Shown: positions 8,641 to 17,475 of the stretch, one piece after another | Numbering within the stretch: position 1 is the stretch's first letter | How the letters are laid out: every line of letters starts with the position of its first letter | Assembly: GCA_948468385.1 (NCBI GenBank) | Contig: CAOKHZ010000009.1 | Location: 1-64,000, forward strand | Origin: an uncultured Faecalicatena sp. | GTDB lineage: Bacteria; Bacillota; Clostridia; Lachnospirales; Lachnospiraceae | DNA: 64,000 bases | Reading direction: 5' to 3' | Notes under the pieces: generated by a model | What the model was told of the DNA's origin: nothing | Databases searched by the model: none | The model's input: the letters and a program-made list of their open reading frames with translations, nothing else | Program-made: the position numbers and the translations under genes

Positions 8641-9240
8641 ATGGAAGAGTCAAGGGATTCTGGAAAAACGGCACCGCGCAAGACGGATCGCCGCACCCTC
8701 TATACGAAGAAGGTAATCCGGGAGGCTTACCTGAAGCTTCTCCACAAGGAAACGTGGGACAAAATTTCCATTACGAAGCTGTGCAAGTTGGCGGAGATTA
8801 ACCGTTCCACGTTTTATCTCCATTACAGTACTTCAACGGATGTGTTGGATGAATTGTTATGGGAATTATATGAGGAATTTATAGACGAATTGGAGCCTAC
8901 GGGGTCGATTGAGGAGCGATACCAGGTTTCCGCCTTGCTGTTTCAGAAAATTTCAAAGGACAAACACATGTCGTTCCTTATGAGGGTAGGCTTGTCCTAC
9001 CCGCCTTATCTGGAACGGATTTGCGAGAAAATGGTCGAAATGGACTTGAAATGGTTCGTGGGGAAGACGGACTTGTCCAAGGAAGAACTTAGGACCACGT
9101 TATTTTCCCTTTATTACGGGTACTTATCGCTGGAGAGCTATTGGGCGAGTCACGTTTCTCTGAAGAAGATTGACGCATATGGACAGTTATATGAGAAATA
9201 TGTCATGAAGCCGTGCTATAAAAGTATCTTCGAGGATTAG
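8641..9240 (+). CDS. TetR/AcrR family transcriptional regulator
   Basis: A 199-residue regulator with an N-terminal helix-turn-helix (about 18-64, KISITKLCKLAEINRSTFYLHY), the typical TetR recognition helix. The C-terminal ligand domain resembles the TetR_C_7 type (SLYYGYLSLESYWASH near the end). The start at 8641 is chosen because AGGTGGAG lies 6 nt upstream; the frame is open further upstream but includes leader sequence. It is divergent from the MFS-GH3 pair and probably controls it, itself, or both. Ligand unknown. Confidence 0.88.
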   Translation: MEESRDSGKTAPRKTDRRTLYTKKVIREAYLKLLHKETWDKISITKLCKLAEINRSTFYLHYSTSTDVLDELLWELYEEFIDELEPTGSIEERYQVSALLFQKISKDKHMSFLMRVGLSYPPYLERICEKMVEMDLKWFVGKTDLSKEELRTTLFSLYYGYLSLESYWASHVSLKKIDAYGQLYEKYVMKPCYKSIFED

Positions 9241-9418
9241 GCGATAGAAGAATACGGCATTCACCGAAAACATTTAATTCCAAAATCAATTCCGAGATGA
9301 CTTCGGGAGAGTCCTTCATGCCGGATGTCACCCATTTGTAAATAATGGCACAAGAGCCGGAAAGTGCAAAGCTTTTGATATAGTCGGAAGTGTCTTCGGA
9401 GATTCTTTTGTTTTTTAA
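9241..9418 (-). pseudogene. C-terminal remnant of a second TetR-family regulator
   Basis: The minus strand translates in one frame to a piece containing SFALSGSCAIIYKWVTSG, the hallmark of the TetR_C_7 C-terminal domain, followed by KDSPEVISELILELN. There is no start or DNA-binding domain; the fragment begins abruptly at about 9418 where another remnant starts in the opposite direction. Relic of a lost regulator. Confidence 0.7.
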
Positions 9419-9645
9419 AGCCGACCACCATTACCTATGATTTTAACGAAACGCTTCGCGCCGATTGCGACGCGCCGTATAAGAAACTGGAAGAAGCAGG
9501 GGCGGAAGCGCATTTGATTATTTATAAAAATACGTTTCATGCGTTTGCCCCGATTGGGACTTCCTCGCCGGAGACCATGCGGCTGATGATTGAAAATATC
9601 GGTTTCATGAAAAAATGCTGGGGAGAGGAACAGCGTGTTATGTGA
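9418..9645 (+). pseudogene. C-terminal remnant of an alpha/beta hydrolase
   Basis: A 75-codon frame without a start codon ends at a TGA. It contains KKLEEAGAEAHLIIYKNTFH and then AFAPIG, the end of an esterase/lipase-type alpha/beta hydrolase with the catalytic His in the FHAF motif. The nucleophile serine half is missing. It abuts the TetR remnant, so a deletion has joined two decayed genes. Confidence 0.7.
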
Positions 9646-9727
9646 GGCGCGGTCATATGCTCGTCCGTTCGATTTGTATGTGTCGGGCACGCACTTGCAG
9701 TCCGCATCAGCTGCCATCCGGAAAAAT

Positions 9728-10774
9728 TCAGGGCAGGGCAGATTGCTGCCGGAACTTTCCGGGAGTGACGTGGTTACGCTGTTTGAAAAGCCGGATGAAG
9801 GTGGCGGAATTTTCATAACCAATCATATAGCTGATTTCCTCGATGCTGTTGGAGGTCGTCAAAAGCAGGGTTTCCGCCCGCCGCATTCGGACGTTTCTTA
9901 GAAGCTGGGTAAAATTCTGGCCGGTGACGGACTTGATAAGGCGTGAGCAATGAGCCTCCGTATAGCCAAAGTACGAGGCGGTTTCCTTGAGCGAGGTGTT
10001 TCGATAATGGTCGTTGATATAACTTAAAATGTTCAGCGCGGTCTCATTTAAGACGGAATCGGCGGTATAGTCGGCATCCGCCTTGCCATAACGGCGGACG
10101 ACCTTGGTGAGGAACACGCTGATTAAGTGGCTTAAAATGCGAAAGGTATAGTTGTCCTCCACGACCTCTTCCAAAAGCATGGAAAGCAACAGTTCTACCA
10201 GGTCGTTGTCGACGAGGTGGAAACTAAGTGAGGAAATTTTGGAATTCGTGTATAAATTGCTCAGGAAAAAGGAGGACAAAATATTGTGGGTGCGCAGCTC
10301 GTTAAAGAAAATGTCGTCAAACGTGCTCCGTTGCATCATGATGTTTAGCACGATGCTGTCGTCAAACACGCCGATACTGTGCTCCACGTAAGGCGCGATG
10401 AGGCAGAGCGTTCCCTCGGAAAGCACCGTGCTCTGTCCGTTAATCGTGTGCTCGCAGCTGCCGGAAAAGACGTAAAATGCTTCAAAATATTCGTGTGCGT
10501 GCATATACACGGGGGAATAGCGATTGTGTTTCTCAATCCATACGTTCTTGTTGTTTTCCATCTGGAAGAAACGGGATTCCTTTTGTATGGAGGTATCGTT
10601 TTTAAACAGTTCCGGACAAATCAGGTTTCTTTTTTTCACTTCCTCCGCGGTATGCGCGGAAAGAAAGTCTGCCAGGGTTTCGGGAGAGCGCCTGGCATAA
10701 TAATAATCCCGATAAAATAATTCCTCTTCATTGTATTTTTTTAAATCGTTAATAATCAAATCATAATTTTCCAT
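9728..10774 (-). CDS. AraC family transcriptional regulator with cupin sensor
   Basis: A 348-residue activator. The N-terminal cupin-like arm (about 60-190, HAHEYFEAFYVFSGSCEHTI) would bind a sugar. The C-terminal double helix-turn-helix (about 245-345) shows SLKETASYFGYTEAHCSRLI and EISYMIGYENSATFIRLFKQ, the canonical second AraC motif. The ATG at 10774 is preferred over the GTG four codons upstream because GAGGTGG lies 7-8 nt before it. It is divergent from the GPH transporter-GH3-GH78 operon with about 180 bp between starts, the usual arrangement for an activator and its target. Confidence 0.92.
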   Translation of the reverse strand: MENYDLIINDLKKYNEEELFYRDYYYARRSPETLADFLSAHTAEEVKKRNLICPELFKNDTSIQKESRFFQMENNKNVWIEKHNRYSPVYMHAHEYFEAFYVFSGSCEHTINGQSTVLSEGTLCLIAPYVEHSIGVFDDSIVLNIMMQRSTFDDIFFNELRTHNILSSFFLSNLYTNSKISSLSFHLVDNDLVELLLSMLLEEVVEDNYTFRILSHLISVFLTKVVRRYGKADADYTADSVLNETALNILSYINDHYRNTSLKETASYFGYTEAHCSRLIKSVTGQNFTQLLRNVRMRRAETLLLTTSNSIEEISYMIGYENSATFIRLFKQRNHVTPGKFRQQSALP

Positions 10775-10853
10775 ACCGATGCCCACCTCTCGTCACTTTC
10801 CGGCTTTTTTAATGATATCAAAAATAGTCAATAAAATCAATCAAATTTGCTAA

Positions 10854-10882
10854 TTGGATAATGGGAAAAAGATTTATATAAT
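10854..10882 (+). promoter_or_regulatory. Promoter of the GPH-GH3-GH78 operon
   Basis: TTGGAT, 17-bp spacer, TATAAT, about 70 bp upstream of the transporter start, inside the AT-rich divergent gap next to the AraC regulator gene. The imperfect -35 fits an activated promoter. Confidence 0.65.
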
Positions 10883-10954
10883 AAGACCATCAACAATATC
10901 AGAACCGGCCGGGCATGATAAGGGGATAATTTGAAAAATGAAAGGACGAATGAA

Positions 10955-12343
10955 ATGGAAAATTTAAAGTCTGCGAATTTACAACCTAACGCATTGAGCA
11001 AAAAGTTTATCTGGCGTCAGAGAATCGGCTTTGGCATATCTGATTATGCCTGCAACCTGGCATACCTTATGGTAAACACGTACTTGTTGATTTTCTATAC
11101 GGACGTGGCGGGGCTGGCTCCGGGAGCCGTTTCTTTTATGTTCGTGATAACTAAGTTTTTCGACGCGTTTACGGATTACCTGGTCGGCGCATTGATTGAT
11201 AGGACGAATACGAAGCTGGGAAGAAACCGTCCGTGGATGCTTGCGGGAGCACCGGTTCTTGCCATTGGCATGGTTCTCGTGTTTACGTCACCGGATTTCG
11301 GGATGACGGGAAAACTGGTGTGGGCCTATGTCACGTACATCATTTTCTCCTTTGGCTATACATTGGTAAACATTCCCATGGGCTCCATCCTTCCGACGCT
11401 TAGCTCGGATCCGACGGAGCGGACGAAGATCGTAACGGCCAGAACCGTGTTTTCCAATCTTGGCTCCCTGACTTCCGCATCCATGGCCTTGTTTCTAATT
11501 GACCGGCTGGGGCGGGGGAATGAGGCACTGGGTTATCGTAACACGAATATCGTGTTTGGAATCATCGTGATTGTCATTCTTGTGATTTGCGTGGCCAGCG
11601 TGCGCGAAATCAATCCGGCTCCGCCAATGGCGAAGTCAAGTATTATCAAGGACATTGGATGCCTTGTGAACAACAAGCCGTACATGTTGATTTTGGCATA
11701 TACGATATGCTTGTTCATCGGCTATCTCGGCATGTACGCGGCAATCGCGTATTATTTCAAGTATATTGTGGGAAATGAGATGATGACGTCTCTGGCGGTG
11801 AGCATTTTGACCGTTTCGCCGATTATTTCCATGTTCTTGTCGGCCGCGCTGAACCAGAAATTTTCAAAACGGAACATCAGTATTTTCGGAACATTGGTTC
11901 AAATCGCGGGATATTTAGTGATGTTCGTGGGAAAAGGGAGCATGGTTTTTATCAACTTCGGCGTGTTTCTGGTGGGATTTGGCCTGGGATTTCGGCAGAA
12001 CATGTTCTTCTCCATGCTCGCGGACACCGTGGATTATGGAGAGTGGAAAAACAGAAAGAATCTCGCGGGGACGCAGACGGCCGTCAGCGGGTTTGCCAAC
12101 AAGGTCGCAAGTGCCTGCGCCACGGCGATTGTCGGCGGATTACTTGCATGGGGCGGCTACAATGGCACGGCGGCGGTGCAGACGGCAAGCGCGAACACGG
12201 CAATCACGATTGCGTTTATCTGGGTGCCCATAATATTCAACATATTGTCCATCGTCGTATTGTCCTTCTATGATTTGGATAAGACGTATCCGCAAATTAA
12301 AAAGGAGATTGACGAGAGACGGGCGATGGCCGGTCAGGAATAG
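10955..12343 (+). CDS. GPH family sugar:cation symporter (MelB-like)
   Basis: A glycoside-pentoside-hexuronide transporter of 462 residues with twelve predictable helices. Family signs are the N-terminal FGISDYACNLAYLMVNTYLL with GISD, the loop DRTNTKLGRNRPWMLAG (cation-site and substrate loop), and the middle YGEWKNRKNLAGTQTAVSGF, a GPH signature. The ATG at 10955 has AAAGGA upstream; a TTG at 10931 behind AAGGGG is an in-frame alternative. First gene of an operon with GH3 and a GH78-like enzyme, so it probably imports the glycoside they cleave. Confidence 0.93.
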   Translation: MENLKSANLQPNALSKKFIWRQRIGFGISDYACNLAYLMVNTYLLIFYTDVAGLAPGAVSFMFVITKFFDAFTDYLVGALIDRTNTKLGRNRPWMLAGAPVLAIGMVLVFTSPDFGMTGKLVWAYVTYIIFSFGYTLVNIPMGSILPTLSSDPTERTKIVTARTVFSNLGSLTSASMALFLIDRLGRGNEALGYRNTNIVFGIIVIVILVICVASVREINPAPPMAKSSIIKDIGCLVNNKPYMLILAYTICLFIGYLGMYAAIAYYFKYIVGNEMMTSLAVSILTVSPIISMFLSAALNQKFSKRNISIFGTLVQIAGYLVMFVGKGSMVFINFGVFLVGFGLGFRQNMFFSMLADTVDYGEWKNRKNLAGTQTAVSGFANKVASACATAIVGGLLAWGGYNGTAAVQTASANTAITIAFIWVPIIFNILSIVVLSFYDLDKTYPQIKKEIDERRAMAGQE

Positions 12344-12359
12344 TCTGGAGGAAAAGGTT

Positions 12360-14636
12360 ATGAAGACGGAACAAGAATATAGGGAAGAAGTGAAAAGCCT
12401 GACTTTGGAGGAAAAGGCATGGCTTTTGGGGCAGAAGGGCGGAAGCTTTGGGCGTGTGGAAAAGCTGGGAAGAGCGGGAAACGTGCCGCAGGACAACCCC
12501 CGGAACGGAATGGATTATTTCCGTTCCGGCATGGGGGAAAATGACGGGCAATATCACCCGGTCGCGTTTCCGCCCGCCGCGTCCTTGGGACTTAGCTGGG
12601 ATTGCGGGCTTGCCAGGGAAGTCGGAAGGATGACGGCATTGGAAGGACGTGCGAATCCGGAGAAGGTGACCTGGATTTTCCGCCCGGGGGTAAATATCAA
12701 ACGCTCCCCGCTATGTGGACGCAATTTCGAGTATATCAGCGAGGATCCGGTTCTGGCCGGTGAATTGGCCGGCTCCTACATTCAGGGAATGCAGGAGGAA
12801 GGAGTGGCCGCCACGCTCAAGCATTATATTTGTAACAATCAGGAATTTGAGAGGATGACGACAAACTCTGTCGTGGACAATCGCACGTTGCATGAAATTT
12901 ATTTGAAGCCGTTTGAGATAGCGATTAAAAAAGGAAATCCATGGTCTGTGATGTCATCTTATAACATGGTTAACGGGGAATGGGTGAATTCCAATGAAGA
13001 AGTGATGAAAATGCTCCGGGAAGAGTTGGGATACGAGGGAGTCGTCGTCTCCGATTTTGCGGCAATTCACCATAATAAGGTAAAGGGACATGTGAATGGG
13101 CTGGATATCGAGCTTGCACCGGACGGAATTCATTCACAAGAATTGATTGACGCGGTCAGGCGCGGGGAACTTTCCGAGAGTGCGTTGGACGAAGCTTTGA
13201 TTCGGGTATTCAAGCTTTGCGACAAGCTTGCAGAGACGCCGGGATGCGAACTGGACATGGAAGAGATGCATGTCAAAGCGAGAGAGGCGGCGGAGCAGAG
13301 CGTCGTACTGCTGAAAAATGACGGAGTGCTTCCGGTTTCACCAAAGACCCGGGAAAGGCTTTTGGTGGTTGGAAACCTGGCCGTAAATCCCTCCTATATG
13401 GGCGGGGGAAGCGGCCACATGAACGGATACCGCATTGACAAACCATTAGAAGAAATCCGTGCGATTGCCGGATGCGAGGTAGACTTTGCCAAGGGATATG
13501 AGACAAAAGGCGGCTGGCCGCCGGTGGACGTGTCGAACGAGGCTTTGATCGAGGAAGCGGTGGAAAAGGCGAAGGAAAGCGATGTCGTATTTTTCTTCGC
13601 CGGGCTGGAATACTGCTATGAATCCGAAGGGTACGACCGCGCGGACATTTTGCTCCCGGAAAGCCAGAGAATGCTTCTTGGGCGGCTGCTCGACCTGGAA
13701 TGTAAAGTGATTCTGATTGCAAGCTGCGGTTCCGTGCTGGATTTATCCGCCTATGCCCAAAAAGCGGGGGCGGTGATTTATACGGGACTTGCGGGAGAGG
13801 CGTTTGGCGGGGCGATAGCCAGGATTCTTTTTGGAATGGCGGAGCCAGGCGGACGGCTTGCGGAAACATTTCCGATGTGCCTGGAGCACACGCCGGCATA
13901 TCTGAATTTTGTGCCGGAGCTTATGGATAAGCGTGACGTGGTATATGGGGAGGGCATATATGTCGGATATCGATGGTATGACATGAGAAAGCTCCCGGTA
14001 TTGTACCCGTTTGGATATGGACTGTCCTATACCACCTTCGAATTGTCGGAACCAAAGCTTGATAAGTCAAGGATGACGCCGCGGGATTCGCTGACGGTAT
14101 CGGTAAAGGTGAAAAATACCGGGAAACGTGCCGGCAGCCAGGTCATCCAGGTCTATGTGAGGGACGTGGAGGCGGTGGTACGCCGTCCGAAAAAAGAGTT
14201 AAAGGCCTTTACAAAGGTATGGCTGGAACCCGGTGAGGAACGCGAGGTCGGCCTGAAATTGAAAGAAGATGCCTTTGCATTCTATTCGCCCCAGCAGAGA
14301 AAATGGATTGTGGAAAGCGGAACATTTGAAATTATGGTCGGCACCTCCGTGGCGGATATCGTGTTTACGGAGACGGTTGAAATGACGGATGGCATGAAGG
14401 GCATCGTTTATACGGAAATGACCCCGCTCGTGTGGTTCATGAAAAATCCAAAGTTTATGGAAATTGTGCGTACGGAATTTCCGAAGGAAACGTATGATAT
14501 GCTCAGGCAGGAAACATTTGAGTGGGCGTGCCTGATTATGCCGCTTCCGTTTTATAAAATGACGGAGCCCTACCTGGGACAAAGCCTTTTTACAAAGGAC
14601 GAGGTGGCATATCTGTTAAGGCGGATGAATGAGTGA
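12360..14636 (+). CDS. Glycoside hydrolase family 3 enzyme, classical domain order
   Basis: Cytoplasmic exo-acting beta-glycosidase of 758 residues. The catalytic (beta/alpha)8 domain comes first (about 15-300). Substrate-binding segments are CGRNFEYISEDPVLAG and KHYICNNQEFER, and the nucleophile is Asp232 in VVVSDF. The alpha/beta sandwich spans about 315-540 (QSVVLLKNDGVLPV). A fibronectin-III-like domain follows YGYGLSYTTF near 552. A tail of about 70 residues beyond it is not part of the standard fold. GGAGG is 8 nt before the ATG; the frame is open back into the transporter gene but that part is shadow. It lies 16 bp after the transporter. Confidence 0.93.
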   Translation: MKTEQEYREEVKSLTLEEKAWLLGQKGGSFGRVEKLGRAGNVPQDNPRNGMDYFRSGMGENDGQYHPVAFPPAASLGLSWDCGLAREVGRMTALEGRANPEKVTWIFRPGVNIKRSPLCGRNFEYISEDPVLAGELAGSYIQGMQEEGVAATLKHYICNNQEFERMTTNSVVDNRTLHEIYLKPFEIAIKKGNPWSVMSSYNMVNGEWVNSNEEVMKMLREELGYEGVVVSDFAAIHHNKVKGHVNGLDIELAPDGIHSQELIDAVRRGELSESALDEALIRVFKLCDKLAETPGCELDMEEMHVKAREAAEQSVVLLKNDGVLPVSPKTRERLLVVGNLAVNPSYMGGGSGHMNGYRIDKPLEEIRAIAGCEVDFAKGYETKGGWPPVDVSNEALIEEAVEKAKESDVVFFFAGLEYCYESEGYDRADILLPESQRMLLGRLLDLECKVILIASCGSVLDLSAYAQKAGAVIYTGLAGEAFGGAIARILFGMAEPGGRLAETFPMCLEHTPAYLNFVPELMDKRDVVYGEGIYVGYRWYDMRKLPVLYPFGYGLSYTTFELSEPKLDKSRMTPRDSLTVSVKVKNTGKRAGSQVIQVYVRDVEAVVRRPKKELKAFTKVWLEPGEEREVGLKLKEDAFAFYSPQQRKWIVESGTFEIMVGTSVADIVFTETVEMTDGMKGIVYTEMTPLVWFMKNPKFMEIVRTEFPKETYDMLRQETFEWACLIMPLPFYKMTEPYLGQSLFTKDEVAYLLRRMNE

Positions 14637-14655
14637 GCGTTTTGCGTCAGTCGGA

Positions 14656-14696
14656 TGGCGTTATCGTTTGCGGCTAGACCGTGAGCGATAACGCCA
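14656..14696. other. Intercistronic hairpin between GH3 and GH78-like genes
   Basis: TGGCGTTATCG and CGATAACGCCA are perfect 11-bp arms around a 19-base loop, with no T-run. It may be a processing or stability element between two operon genes rather than a terminator. Confidence 0.55.
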
Positions 14697-14767
14697 CATC
14701 TGGCGGTCAGGATGTGAATGATAGCGTCGCAAAGCGGCGAGAGCGGTATGGAAGATGGGAGAGGAAA

Positions 14768-16447
14768 ATGGCGGCAATATGTGTTCTGGATAAATTTGAA
14801 GTGCATAAAAACGAGGAATTTTTAAAAATTGCAAAGGGACTTGCCCCCATGTTGGAGCGGAAGGAAGTAATGCCGGTCAGCCTTTTGGCTTTGGAAAAAG
14901 GCCAGGAGATGGAACCCGTGGTTCGCGCAGAGGAAACCCCAGAGCAATTACGAAAGCATGCATTAAAGAAGGATGACGCGGTGATTCTTGATTTTGGAAC
15001 CCACAATGTGGGGTACGTGACGTTGCATTTGTCATCCGTTGGCAGCCATCAGGACGCACCTGCCTATATTTATCTGAAATTTGCGGAACGATTGGACGAG
15101 CTTACGGTCAATATCGCGGAGTATGACGGGTGGATAAGCAAGGGCTGGATACAAGAGGAGTACGTCCATGTGGACGTACTCCCGGCCACGCTTAAATTGC
15201 CAAGGAGGTATGCATTTCGCTATATGGAAATTAGGGTGATTGACGTTTCTTTGAAATATTCCCTGGTGGTGGAGCGGGTATCCATGGAAGCGGTATCCGC
15301 CGTGGCGGTGCAGGAGGGGGTGCCAGCAGAAATGGCGGCGGTGCAGGAAAGGGTGCCTATGGAAATGGCGGCGGCCGCCGCGCGGGGGGATATGTCGAAA
15401 GGAGAAATATCCGCCGAGGCACGAGAACGCCAAGATTCCCGCGCGGGGGATTCGCTGTTGGCCGAGATTGACAAGGTAAGCGTGCAGACACTTCGTAACT
15501 GCATGCAGACGGTGTTTGAGGACGGGCCGAAGAGGGATCGCAGGATGTGGCTGGGAGATTTTCGCCTCCAGGCCAGGGCCAATTATCAAACGTTCAAGAA
15601 TCATAAGCTTGTAAAGCGTTGCCTGTATCTGTTTGGCGGACTCACATTTAACGAGGGAAAGGTTCCGGCGTGCCTGTTTACGGAACCCACGGTGGAGCCC
15701 GATGATACCTACCTATTTGATTATGCGCTTTTGTATGGTTCCGTTCTTTTGGATTATTATGAGGAGACAAAGGACGAGAAAACATTGCGGGATTTGTATC
15801 CGGTGGCGATTCGACAGATAGAAATCGGAGTGGATTATTTGAATGAGGACGGCATCATTCCGGATCACAGCGAGGAGTTCTGGTGCTTTGTGGATTGGGG
15901 CGAAAATCTGAACACGCAGGCCTCGTCACTGGCGATTTTGATTTATGCCATGCGATATGGCATGCGCCTTGCAGAGCATATGGGAGACGAAGCAAAGGCG
16001 AGGTGGCTGGAACAAAGAATGAAAACGCTGAAAAAAAAGGCGGTGGAACATTTTTGGGACGAGGAACAAAAATTATTTGTGAGCGGCCGGGAGAGGCAGG
16101 TTTCCTGGGCGACACAGGTGTGGATGATTTTGGCGCGGGTTTTTCCGCAGGAGAAAAACCGAGAATTGATTCTCCACACGATTGACGTAAATCCGGAAAT
16201 TCGAATGGTGACCCCGTATATGTATCACCATTATATTGACGCCCTGATTCGCTCGGGGGAAAAAGAACGTGCGTTGGAAGAGATGAAGCAGTATTGGGGC
16301 GGGATGATTTTAGACGGCGCGGATACGTTCTGGGAGGTTTATAATCCGTATAATAAATATGAATCGCCGTATGGTTCGGTGGCGGTGAATAGCTTTTGTC
16401 ATGCGTGGAGCTGCACGCCGACCTATTTCCTGCGAAAATTTTTTTGA
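14768..16447 (+). CDS. Alpha-L-rhamnosidase-like glycoside hydrolase (GH78-type)
   Basis: A 559-residue enzyme lacking most N-terminal beta-sandwich domains of secreted GH78 proteins, so it is short for the family. The (alpha/alpha)6 barrel begins near residue 230 (DGPKRDRRMWLGDFRLQA, the region that carries the acidic catalytic residues in GH78). It continues to FWEVYNPYNKYESPYGSVAV and SFCHAWSCTPTYFL near the end. No signal peptide, so intracellular. The ATG at 14768 has GGGAGAGGAAA just upstream; a GTG at 14681 would start inside the intercistronic hairpin. Residues about 170-220 are a low-complexity insert with a duplicated segment. Last gene of the operon. Confidence 0.82.
   Translation: MAAICVLDKFEVHKNEEFLKIAKGLAPMLERKEVMPVSLLALEKGQEMEPVVRAEETPEQLRKHALKKDDAVILDFGTHNVGYVTLHLSSVGSHQDAPAYIYLKFAERLDELTVNIAEYDGWISKGWIQEEYVHVDVLPATLKLPRRYAFRYMEIRVIDVSLKYSLVVERVSMEAVSAVAVQEGVPAEMAAVQERVPMEMAAAAARGDMSKGEISAEARERQDSRAGDSLLAEIDKVSVQTLRNCMQTVFEDGPKRDRRMWLGDFRLQARANYQTFKNHKLVKRCLYLFGGLTFNEGKVPACLFTEPTVEPDDTYLFDYALLYGSVLLDYYEETKDEKTLRDLYPVAIRQIEIGVDYLNEDGIIPDHSEEFWCFVDWGENLNTQASSLAILIYAMRYGMRLAEHMGDEAKARWLEQRMKTLKKKAVEHFWDEEQKLFVSGRERQVSWATQVWMILARVFPQEKNRELILHTIDVNPEIRMVTPYMYHHYIDALIRSGEKERALEEMKQYWGGMILDGADTFWEVYNPYNKYESPYGSVAVNSFCHAWSCTPTYFLRKFF
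15305..15372 (+). repeat. Imperfect 36-bp tandem duplication inside the GH78-like gene
   Basis: GTGCAGGAGGGGGTGCCAGC is followed by a near copy starting GTGCAGGAAAGGGTGCCTAT; both continue with GAAATGGCGGCGG. It encodes two versions of VQEGVPAEMAA in a region where related enzymes need no such segment. Confidence 0.6.
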
Positions 16448-16559
16448 AAAGTGCACCTGAAAAATATTAAACTGAACATGTGGACGTGAATTTTAAGTGC
16501 TGACCGCGCTAAAATATTTTTATGAAAACGCACCGGAGTACGCGATTGTCGCGGCAGGC

Positions 16560-17300
16560 TCATTGCTGGGCATGGGCATGCATGGCGGCAAAGTCAATGT
16601 CCTTGAAGTAGACGCGCGGCATTTCCTTGTTGAGCAGTCTGCCGTCCTTGAGAAATAAGCAGCGATCCGTTTGTTCCGCGATTTTTAGGTTTTTTGTCAT
16701 CATCAGAATGGTTTGATGAAATTTTTTATTTATTACATTTAATAGGTCAATTATGTTTTCGCTGTCCTTGTCGTCCAAACAATCTGACGGTTCATCCATG
16801 AGGAGGATTGCGGGTTTGGCCGCCAACGCCCGGGCGATGGCGACGCGTAATCGTTGGTTGTCGGAAAGCACGCCCGGCATGTCGCGGAGGTTTTTTTCCA
16901 AACCCAAAAGGGAGACAAGCTTCTGGATAAATTCGTCGTCAGGCTCCTTTGCATCGAGCAGAATGGGCAGGATGAGATTTTCGTAAACATTCAGAACGGG
17001 AACCAGATTGTAACTTAACGGTTTGGCCGAAATGAAGCCCACACGCCGGCGGCGAAATACCGTCAGGTCATCGGCGGAGAGCTTTCTCAAATCAAATTTA
17101 TCAATTATCACACGACCCGAGGTGGGGCGGCCGAGACCGGCCAATATATGGAACAACGTGGACTTTCCGCTGCCGGAGGCACCGGTGATGGCGATAAACT
17201 CCCCTTGTTCAATGGAAAGGTTCACGTCGTCCAAAGCATTTATGAGATTTGTCCCATGGACGTACTGTTTTGTCAAGTGTGCGGTCTGTAAAATACGCAT
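16560..17300 (-). CDS. ABC transporter ATP-binding protein, LolD/MacB-like, orphan
   Basis: A 246-residue ATPase subunit. Walker A is GASGSGKST (40-48), Walker B AILLMDEPSD near residue 165, and the D-loop follows. The signature motif is degenerate: LSDNQRLRVA in place of LSGGQQQRVA. The sequence resembles the FtsE/LolD/MacB branch, which works with FtsX-like permeases on lipoproteins, peptides or antibiotic stress. No permease is adjacent. The LytTR regulator-kinase pair ends 175 bp upstream on the same strand, so it could be regulated by it, but the partner must be elsewhere or lost. Confidence 0.85.
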   Translation of the reverse strand: MRILQTAHLTKQYVHGTNLINALDDVNLSIEQGEFIAITGASGSGKSTLFHILAGLGRPTSGRVIIDKFDLRKLSADDLTVFRRRRVGFISAKPLSYNLVPVLNVYENLILPILLDAKEPDDEFIQKLVSLLGLEKNLRDMPGVLSDNQRLRVAIARALAAKPAILLMDEPSDCLDDKDSENIIDLLNVINKKFHQTILMMTKNLKIAEQTDRCLFLKDGRLLNKEMPRVYFKDIDFAAMHAHAQQ

Positions 17301-17475
17301 GGCAGATTCCCCTATTCCTCGTGCGCGTTTTGGAACGGGCTTCTAGGTTTCTTTGCCCTTCCGTGCTCGTCACGTTCGTTTCTTAATTTATCTGCCCACA
17401 GTATAACACTGGTAAAAAAACGTGCCATAGAAAGTGCCAAAACTAACATTTACGATGAAAAAACTAAGTTGTATG

